From assembly GCF_000365425.1 (NCBI RefSeq), contig NZ_AQOV01000002.1, positions 248,001 to 312,000 on the forward strand: a stretch of 64,000 nt of DNA, in the 5' to 3' direction. The position numbers were made by a program, and so were the translations under genes. Source of the stretch: Methylomonas sp. MK1 (GTDB lineage Bacteria > Pseudomonadota > Gammaproteobacteria > Methylococcales > Methylomonadaceae). Positions 58,274 through 64,000 of this stretch are shown here, piece after piece. Each line of letters starts with the position of its first letter. Position 1 is the stretch's first letter. The notes under the pieces were generated by a model. That model did not search any database. It saw only the letters and a program-made list of their open reading frames with translations, and had not been told where the DNA came from.

Positions 58274-59862
58274 TGCGACATTCCTCCAGAGTGACGATGG
58301 CTAAGACTGACGGGCTTGGACCCATACCGATGAATCATGCGGTTGGTCAGAGTACTGATGTAAAAGCCGTTGTAGATATGCACGTAGGCTGCTTGCCAAA
58401 CCTGGGCAGCCGCCGGGCCCGGGTACTGAATCTGTAACATCAAAATCGTGAAAAAGCCCGCCAGTACGATGATCAGCAAAACACTATCGAACACGCTGTC
58501 TATCGGCATCTGGTCAGCAATGTCTGCGCGCAGTAAATGCAAGAAGCCGGTTTGCAGGGCGAAATACAAAAGGCTAACCCCGGCGGCAATCAGCAGGGCT
58601 TTGCCGATTTGCGCTGGACCGGTTTGATGGGCCACGGCATTCCACAACAAGTAGGTCAAGGCCATTTGCAAGATGGCACCCAACAGCACAATGCCCGGCT
58701 CTTCCCTAAATGTCAGATCGAACAAGCCGGCACTGCCAACGGTCAAGCCCAAGGCCGCTATGAACGCCAGCAACAGTTCGCCTGGATGGCGACTGTCGCG
58801 AATCGGCGGAGCCCAGGCCGCGCGAGCAATGTCCACCACGCTGCCGCTGGATAAAAAGGCGTGCGCCTTGTACAAGGCGTGGGCGACGATATGCAGCATC
58901 GCCGAGGAAAATGCGCCGAGCCCACATTGCAACATCATGAAACCCATCTGGCCGACGGTGGAAAAGGCCAGCGATTTTTTGATACTGGTTTGAGTCAGCA
59001 TCACCAATGAGCCGAAAAGAGCAGTAATGGTGCCGATGACTGCCAGCAAGTGCAGTGCGACGGGCGCCTGCACCAGTATGTGGCTCATGCGTATCACTAG
59101 AAATCCGCCGGCATTGATGATGCCGGCATGCATCAACGCCGATACCGGCGTGGGGGTTTCCATGACCTCCGGCAGCCAGCTGTGAAATGGAAACTGCGCC
59201 GATTTGATCACAGCGCCAATCACCAGGGCAAAGGCTGCGGCGTTCAACAAGCCGGTGTCCGCAACCGGTCTGTCTGCAAGTGCGAACAATTCCCTGAATT
59301 CAAGGGTGCCGAAGACTTGATAAAGCCAAACCCCTGCCAAAATCAGCGCGCAATCGCCTAAGCGGCTGAAGACAAACTTCTTGCGCGCGGCGATACGAGC
59401 CCCCTGGCGTTCCGGATAAAACAACAATAATCGGTGCAAACACAGACTGGTGAGAATCCAGGCCAGCACAAATAATATGAAGTGGCCGGCGATGACTAGG
59501 GTCATCACTGCCGCGATAGTCCAGGCCAGCCACTTAAAAAAACGGCCCTGACCAGGATCGCCATCCAGGTAATGACGTGAATAGCGGATGACCACGGCGC
59601 CTATGAACGCCACCAGCATCAGCATGATGACCGAGAGTCTGTCGATGTATAAGCCGTTATCTGCGACACCAGCAGGTAATGAAACCGGATAGAAAATGCC
59701 GATGCCGGAAAGCCCGGCTGTGAGTACCGCCATGATGGATAAAGCGCCGCACAGTTTGCCCATTTGCTGCGGGTGGCGTGTCGCCCAGGCGGAGGACGGA
59801 GTGCCGGATAGAAACAACAGCAGCGGAGTCGAAACAGCCAAGTAACTGATCAAGGATGTCAT
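58270..59862 (-). CDS. dabB: DabB, NuoL-like membrane subunit of inorganic-carbon pump
   Basis: A 530-aa proton-transporter-like (NADH dehydrogenase subunit 5/Mrp antiporter family) protein with about 13-14 membrane helices. It has the conserved proton-channel segments (HSWLPEVMETPTPVSALMHAG; a Lys in KSAQFPFHSW). It would couple ion flow to DabA. The stop overlaps the dabA ATG by 4 bases. AGGAG precedes the ATG at 59862, inside a small upstream reading frame. Confidence 0.93.
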   Translation of the reverse strand: MTSLISYLAVSTPLLLFLSGTPSSAWATRHPQQMGKLCGALSIMAVLTAGLSGIGIFYPVSLPAGVADNGLYIDRLSVIMLMLVAFIGAVVIRYSRHYLDGDPGQGRFFKWLAWTIAAVMTLVIAGHFILFVLAWILTSLCLHRLLLFYPERQGARIAARKKFVFSRLGDCALILAGVWLYQVFGTLEFRELFALADRPVADTGLLNAAAFALVIGAVIKSAQFPFHSWLPEVMETPTPVSALMHAGIINAGGFLVIRMSHILVQAPVALHLLAVIGTITALFGSLVMLTQTSIKKSLAFSTVGQMGFMMLQCGLGAFSSAMLHIVAHALYKAHAFLSSGSVVDIARAAWAPPIRDSRHPGELLLAFIAALGLTVGSAGLFDLTFREEPGIVLLGAILQMALTYLLWNAVAHQTGPAQIGKALLIAAGVSLLYFALQTGFLHLLRADIADQMPIDSVFDSVLLIIVLAGFFTILMLQIQYPGPAAAQVWQAAYVHIYNGFYISTLTNRMIHRYGSKPVSLSHRHSGGMSQ

Positions 59863-59948
59863 GGCAGCAACTCCTGTCTAATTAGCAATGTGGCGTTGCT
59901 GTCAGATTGTTCGATGCATAAGATTGCCCAGCTGATAGTACGGTTCAT
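59859..59948 (-). CDS. Possible 29-aa leader peptide upstream of dabB
   Basis: ATG at 59948 has GGAGA five bases upstream, and the frame encodes a 29-residue peptide MNRTISWAILCIEQSDSNAT... ending in LLP and a TGA that overlaps the dabB start codon (ATGA). The dabB ribosome site lies within this small frame. It may be a leader that couples or regulates dab translation, or it may be fortuitous; no family is recognised. Confidence 0.4.
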   Translation of the reverse strand: MNRTISWAILCIEQSDSNATLLIRQELLP

Positions 59949-60050
59949 GAGAATCTCCGAAGTGTTGAGAGTGAGGTCATGCTAGCAATCGGCTATTGAT
60001 TCATCCAATATATGTATTTAATCTAAATGTTCTTTTTTGTTAATGACTAA

Positions 60051-60980
60051 ATGGCCTCACTGAACTATCACCATCTGCGTTATTTCTGGATGATCGCCAA
60101 CGAAAACAATTTGACGCGGGCTGCTGAACGCTTACATGTGTCACAGTCGGCGCTGAGTATTCAATTGCGTCAGCTAGAAGAATCGTTTGGGCAAAAGTTG
60201 TTCGAGCGTGAGGGCAAACGCCTGCAATTAACCGAAGCCGGACGGATTGCCCTGGATTACGCCAACGCCATTTTTCGGGCTGGCGATGAATTGATCAGCT
60301 TGATGCATGGCCGTTCGGCGGGCGAACGGCAGTTATTGCGGATTGGTGCAGTGTCTACGCTGTCGCGTAATTTTCAGCTGGAGTTGGTCCGCTCCTTAGT
60401 CCTGCGCAGCGATGTCGAACTGGTGTTGCATTCCGGCAGCCTGCGCGAATTGCTGGCGCAAATGCATACCCACACCATCGATCTGGTGCTGTCCAACCGG
60501 CCGGTACCGCGAGATGCGCAAACCAATTGGCATTGCCATCTATTGGATGAACAGCCGGTCAGCTTGGTCGGTAAACCCTGCGCCGACAATCTGCCGTTTC
60601 AATTCCCGCAGGATCTGCATGGCAGACCCCTGCTGTTACCGAGCATTGAAAGCGAAATTAGGGCCGCGTTCGATTTCTTGCTGGAACAAGCCGGCGTGAG
60701 GCCAATTGTGGTGGCCGAAGTCGATGACATGGCGATGCTGCGCTTGCTGGCGCGCGAGTCCGGCCATTTGACCCTCGTACCGCCGGTGGTTGTGCTGGAT
60801 GAATTACGCCAAGGTCTGTTGGTGGAGCGCTACCGTATCGCGGATATTCGCGAGCGCTTTTATGCCATCACGCCGAGCCGGCGTTTCCCGAATGCTTTAG
60901 TCAAAGATTTGCTGGCCAACTCGTCTGAATCAAGGGTTTCGGACGTTGATCACGTTTCAATAGCTGGCGGCGAGGCTTGA
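60051..60980 (+). CDS. LysR-type regulator, divergent from dabB
   Basis: A 309-aa LysR-family regulator: helix-turn-helix with NLTRAAERLHVSQSALSIQLRQLEE (about 19-43) and a periplasmic-binding-like effector domain (about 95-300). The opening LNYHHLRYFWMIA is characteristic of the NhaR-like subgroup. Divergent placement across the 188-base gap from dabB suggests it controls the dab-cys array. AT-rich sequence at about 59994-60030 (GATTCATCC ... TTTAATC) includes T-N11-A-like spacing but is not a clear operator. Confidence 0.92.
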   Translation: MASLNYHHLRYFWMIANENNLTRAAERLHVSQSALSIQLRQLEESFGQKLFEREGKRLQLTEAGRIALDYANAIFRAGDELISLMHGRSAGERQLLRIGAVSTLSRNFQLELVRSLVLRSDVELVLHSGSLRELLAQMHTHTIDLVLSNRPVPRDAQTNWHCHLLDEQPVSLVGKPCADNLPFQFPQDLHGRPLLLPSIESEIRAAFDFLLEQAGVRPIVVAEVDDMAMLRLLARESGHLTLVPPVVVLDELRQGLLVERYRIADIRERFYAITPSRRFPNALVKDLLANSSESRVSDVDHVSIAGGEA

Positions 60981-61380
60981 GTCGAATTAACGTGCGTAGC
61001 GGGTTTGCATGCCAATTTGCCGAGGCATTTTGGCAATGCGTGAAGTGCGCGAGCAAACCATCAATCTATTAGCGGAATGTTTTGCCTGGGTACTAAGTCT
61101 AGTGACTGGGAAAGGCATCGCTCCCATGAAAACGTCTGCACTTGTATCGCTGACAATTTTTTCTGAATGTTGCGGTCTTGTCGCATTCCTGTCTCAAAAC
61201 AATACACTCAAACTGTGACACATCCCTGAAAGTCCCTGTGTTCCGGGGCTTGCGGGCGCTAAGTTCCGTGGCATTGATATTGCTGTGGGTCAATTGAGAA
61301 TCACTGGGATTTTCAAGAGGGCGGCAGGCGCGTGCCAAAGCCTATCGCCGATTTTTTGGCAATGTCATTAAGGTGATGAA
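60981..61380. other. Intergenic region with candidate sigma-54 promoter
   Basis: About 400 bases. A 69-codon frame (61009-61218) is possible but has no family signal and no clear ribosome site. TGTCTCA ... TGTGACA-like half-sites at 61190-61222 could bind an activator. The sigma-54 element is entered separately. Confidence 0.4.
61269..61284 (+). promoter_or_regulatory. Candidate sigma-54 promoter for the 104-aa membrane protein
   Basis: TGGCATTGATATTGCT fits the 16-base -24/-12 consensus with GG and GC 10 apart. It is 96 bases before the ATG at 61381. Confidence 0.45.
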
Positions 61381-61695
61381 ATGAGTGAAGTGATATGGGT
61401 CGGATTGATTATGCTGATTGTGGCTGCCTGTGCATTCGCGCCCTTGGGGTGCATGCTGTCGGCTTATGCAAAGTCCAGTAAATCCAGCGGCACTAGCAAA
61501 GCAGTAGGTGATGTCGGTGGTCCGGCGAAGGGACTGCCCGAGGATTCGGTCCTCAAACGGCATTTTTTGACGCAATTGCAAAGCGAGATTGAGGCAACCT
61601 TGTTTCCGCGGCCAACCGATTCGATGCTGCAACGGCATTACGATGCCTTGGTGGCGGCCAAGCTGGAAAACCGCTTGCAGATTATCGGAAAATAA
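61381..61695 (+). CDS. Small membrane protein, 104 aa, paralogue of the one at 30201
   Basis: N-terminal membrane helix (about 4-24, VGLIMLIVAACAFAPLGCML), a Ser/Gly linker, and a cytosolic helical part with DSVLKRHFLTQLQSEI and DSMLQRHYDALVAAKL, an internally repeated D-S-x-L-x-R-H motif. The 68-aa protein at 30201 has the same helix ending (AFAPLG) and one copy of the motif (DSALLRNV). I do not know the family. AAGGTGATGAA precedes the ATG. Confidence 0.8.
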   Translation: MSEVIWVGLIMLIVAACAFAPLGCMLSAYAKSSKSSGTSKAVGDVGGPAKGLPEDSVLKRHFLTQLQSEIEATLFPRPTDSMLQRHYDALVAAKLENRLQIIGK

Positions 61696-61869
61696 GCCCT
61701 TGTTGTTGATTTAACTGCAATAACTTTAAATCTTTAAGATATACCCTCTTTGAAAAAGAGGGGGAAGCAGCAAGTCGAAGACTACTCCGGCCCTTAAAAT
61801 CGTCGCTTCCGCCTTTGCGGGCACGACGACGCCAGGGAAATTAAGGGCCGGGTGAATAACTCAATCGGG

Positions 61870-61988
61870 ATAGGCGCTGATAATGTCGCGCCTATTGTGC
61901 CGATACTCATCGTAGCTGCGGTTTTGCTGAACGCCATTGCGTATTTTGCTGGCGTTCTACCAGCCCGATTAGCGAAAATAGACCGCAG
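61870..61988 (+). promoter_or_regulatory. Structured leader region upstream of modB
   Basis: Two separate foldable elements before modB. At 61870-61895, ATAGGCGC and GCGCCTAT form an 8-bp hairpin. At 61916-61988, an outer stem CTGCGGTTTTGCT / AGCGAAA-ATAG-ACCGCAG encloses a perfect 8-bp inner hairpin (GAACGCCA / TGGCGTTC) and a single-stranded CAGCCCGATT. No ModE box is seen. It may be a cis-regulatory RNA or a repeat element. The upstream part of the 61696-62035 gap holds only repeat-like sequence, including GGGCCGGGT at 61848. Confidence 0.5.
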
Positions 61989-62035
61989 ATGTGTCGCCTC
62001 GTAGCGATTTCCCCGTCACTTAGACCAAGCCTTGC

Positions 62036-62722
62036 ATGCTAAACGCCGCCGATCTCGACACCTTGTTTTTGACCTTTCGCGTCGCCAGTCTGGCTACCTT
62101 ACTGTTGCTATTGTTGGGTACGCCGCTGGCTTGGAAGTTGGCGCGCAGCCGCTCGCGCTGGAAAGGTGTTATCAATAGCATCGTAGCTCTGCCGCTGGTG
62201 CTGCCGCCGACGGTATTGGGCTTTTACTTATTGGTGTTGATGGGGCCGGCTGGGGTGGTAGGGCAATTCACCCAGTGGTTGGGTATAGGCACTTTGCCGT
62301 TCAGCTTTGGTGGTTTGGTGGTGGCGTCGGTGTTGTATTCGTTGCCGTTTGTGGTGCAGCCTTTGCAGAACGCCTTCGTGGCAATGGGCGATGCACCGCT
62401 GGAAGCTGCCGCGACCTTGGGAGCCGGGCCGCTGGATAGATTTTTCAGCGTGGCGCTGCCTCTGGCGAAGCCGGGTTTTTTAACCGCTGGCGTGTTGGGG
62501 TTTACCCATACCGTCGGAGAATTCGGCGTGGTATTGATGGTGGGCGGCAATATTCCCGACAAAACCCGCGTCGTATCCGTGCAAATTTACAATCATGTCG
62601 AAGCCTTGGAATACGGGCAGGCGCATTGGCTGGCCGGCGGCTTGCTGATCTTCTCTTTCTTGGTGTTACTGCTGCTGTACAACAGCCAACAAACCCAAAC
62701 CCTGACGCAATCCTTGAAATGA
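62036..62722 (+). CDS. modB: Molybdate ABC transporter permease
   Basis: A 228-aa permease with five to six membrane helices and the conserved cytosolic coupling loop (EAAATLGAGPLDRFFSVALPLAKPG), very close to ModB. It moves molybdate across the inner membrane with ModA and ModC. The stop codon overlaps the modC start (ATGA). A modA binding-protein gene is not adjacent upstream. Confidence 0.94.
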   Translation: MLNAADLDTLFLTFRVASLATLLLLLLGTPLAWKLARSRSRWKGVINSIVALPLVLPPTVLGFYLLVLMGPAGVVGQFTQWLGIGTLPFSFGGLVVASVLYSLPFVVQPLQNAFVAMGDAPLEAAATLGAGPLDRFFSVALPLAKPGFLTAGVLGFTHTVGEFGVVLMVGGNIPDKTRVVSVQIYNHVEALEYGQAHWLAGGLLIFSFLVLLLLYNSQQTQTLTQSLK

Positions 62723-63810
62723 CTATGTCCCAAGTGCCCAGCATTCAGGCCCGCTTGCGCCTGGCTTACGACCAATTTGATTTGGATGTGGATTTGCAAT
62801 TGCCTGCCAGCGGTGTGACGGTGCTGTTCGGTCACTCCGGTTCCGGTAAGACCACCTTGCTGCGTTGTATCGCCGGGTTGGAACGGCCAACGCAGGGCTT
62901 TTTGAAAATCGGCGACACCCTTTGGCAAGATAGCGAGCAAGACTTTTTCCTGCCCACCCATAAACGTAATCTGGCTTATGTGTTTCAAGAGGCCAATCTG
63001 TTCCCGCATCTGTCGGTGCGCGGCAATCTGGATTATGCAGTGCGGCGCTTGCGAACCAAAGATAGGGCATTTTCCTTAGAGCAGGCTATCGAATTACTGG
63101 CGATAGGGCCGTTGCTGGACCGCTTGCCAGCCCGGCTGTCCGGCGGCGAACGGCAACGCGTAGCCATTGCCAGAGCCTTGGCCGCCAGTCCGGATGTGTT
63201 GTTGATGGACGAGCCGCTGGCCTCGCTGGACGAGCAACGCAAGCAGGACATCCTGCCGTATTTGACCGGCTTGCATCAGAATCTGCAAATCCCGATTCTG
63301 TACGTCACCCACTCCTTGCAGGAGGTCAATCAACTCGCGGACCACCTGCTGGTGATGGCCGCCGGTAAGGCCTTAGCCTGCGGGCCGCTGGCGGAAACCC
63401 TGACGCGGCTGGATGGGCCTATGGCTTTGGATCGGCAAGCGGCCAGCGTCTGGCAGGGTAAGTTGATCAGCCACGAAGCCGAGTATCATCTCAGCCATGC
63501 CGAATTCGCCGGTGGCAGCCTGAGTTTGCCGTATTTGGATATGCCGATTGGTAGCTCGGTGAGAATCAGAATTTACGCCCGCGACGTCAGTATTACCTTG
63601 CAACCGCCGGAAGCTTCCAGCATCTTGAATATTTTATCGGCCCAGGTTTTGGCGCTTAGCGAAATGGGGCAGGGCCAAACCGTGGTGCAACTGGCAGTCG
63701 GCGACGAGGTGCTACTGGCGCATATCACCCAAAAATCGGCGATGTTGTTAAACGTGCAGCCCGGCATGGCCGTCTATGTGCAAATCAAGGGTACTTCCAT
63801 CGTTCGGTAA
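62719..63810 (+). CDS. modC: Molybdate ABC transporter ATP-binding protein
   Basis: A 363-aa ATPase: Walker A GHSGSGKTT (38-46), Q-loop Gln90, signature LSGGERQRVAI (140-150), Walker B VLLMDEPL (160-167), H-loop THSLQE, and a C-terminal molybdate-binding MOP domain (about 290-360). Translationally coupled to modB. The ATG at 62719 is preferred over an internal start at 62725 and over a longer frame opening at 62626 inside modB. Confidence 0.95.
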   Translation: MTMSQVPSIQARLRLAYDQFDLDVDLQLPASGVTVLFGHSGSGKTTLLRCIAGLERPTQGFLKIGDTLWQDSEQDFFLPTHKRNLAYVFQEANLFPHLSVRGNLDYAVRRLRTKDRAFSLEQAIELLAIGPLLDRLPARLSGGERQRVAIARALAASPDVLLMDEPLASLDEQRKQDILPYLTGLHQNLQIPILYVTHSLQEVNQLADHLLVMAAGKALACGPLAETLTRLDGPMALDRQAASVWQGKLISHEAEYHLSHAEFAGGSLSLPYLDMPIGSSVRIRIYARDVSITLQPPEASSILNILSAQVLALSEMGQGQTVVQLAVGDEVLLAHITQKSAMLLNVQPGMAVYVQIKGTSIVR

Positions 63811-64000
63811 GCATTTCCGCTCACTTTTACGGTCCGGCGTTTGGCCGCGCTGATTTGTTCATCACCGTCATTCCCGTCCGAATCGGAACCCGGAACATTC
63901 AAAGTTCAGGAGCTTCGCTTTCGCAGAGATGGCGCTGCAACCAGCGTTGCCTTAGCGCGGAGCCGATTACTTGTCGCTGGCGCGCAATTTTGCCGCATGA
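63811..64000. other. Window end, no gene supported
   Basis: About 190 bases after modC with no readable gene on either strand beyond short frames of about 30 codons. The stretch CGTCATTCCCGTCCGAATCGG resembles a widespread intergenic repeat type. Confidence 0.4.

Noticed and set aside
61009..61218. 69-aa frame between the LysR gene and the small membrane protein
   Set aside because: Weak hydrophobic segment only, no ribosome site, and it overlaps likely promoter sequence.
63896..64000. Short minus-strand frames at the right edge
   Set aside because: About 30 codons, no family signal, and frames in two registers are equally open, so no partial gene can be claimed.

Overview
The window looks like chromosomal DNA of a type I (gammaproteobacterial) methanotroph, most likely Methylomonas or a close relative. 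This is an inference from gene content: a pyrophosphate-dependent phosphofructokinase (GGDD and PKTVDND signatures), glucose-6-phosphate dehydrogenase, a DabAB inorganic-carbon pump, a PEP-CTERM exported protein and gammaproteobacterial housekeeping genes (parC, dapE, groESL, fnr, moeB, radC). No methane oxidation gene lies in the window, so the assignment is not proven.

Layout. 0-7.2 kb: two unrecognised genes, an ArsC-like/dapE operon, a CHASE-PAS-GGDEF diguanylate cyclase, an AIM24-family protein and radC. 7.4-12.2 kb: a minus-strand three-gene operon of a GST-cytochrome P450 fusion, a membrane protein with an internally duplicated domain, and a DyP-type peroxidase; this is the least familiar system here. 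12.7-15.7 kb: exported PhoD-like and GlpQ-like phosphodiesterases with His-rich tails. 16-19 kb: a PEP-CTERM protein behind a candidate sigma-54 promoter, a DsbC/G-like protein, a 39-aa lipoprotein behind an FNR-box promoter, and fnr. 19.3-26 kb: parC, three tRNAs (Pro, Arg, His), an Ada/Ogt-type methyltransferase, a DUF445 protein, an alpha/beta hydrolase and PPi-PFK. 26-36 kb: a TetR regulator with two operators, a P-type cation ATPase, moeB, CIRCE-controlled groESL, a REC-Hpt protein and zwf.

36.3-52.5 kb: three consecutive cell-surface-signalling uptake modules. The first two are ECF sigma, FecR-like, TonB receptor, PepSY protein; the third has sigma, FecR-like and receptor but no PepSY gene. 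They probably serve different ferric siderophores or other metal chelates. The two PepSY proteins are almost identical at their C-termini.

52.7-60 kb: a tightly coupled minus-strand array: a possible 29-aa leader peptide, dabB, dabA, cysD, cysN and, after 32 bp, marC, with a divergent LysR gene. Coupling of a DIC pump to sulfate adenylyltransferase is the second notable arrangement. 61.4-63.8 kb: a small membrane protein behind a second sigma-54 candidate, then modBC without an adjacent modA, preceded by a strongly foldable leader.

Intergenic DNA carries dispersed palindromic repeats, including an inverted REP pair near 40.5 kb and a repeat shared by the 36.1, 52.6 and (shorter) 61.8 kb gaps.
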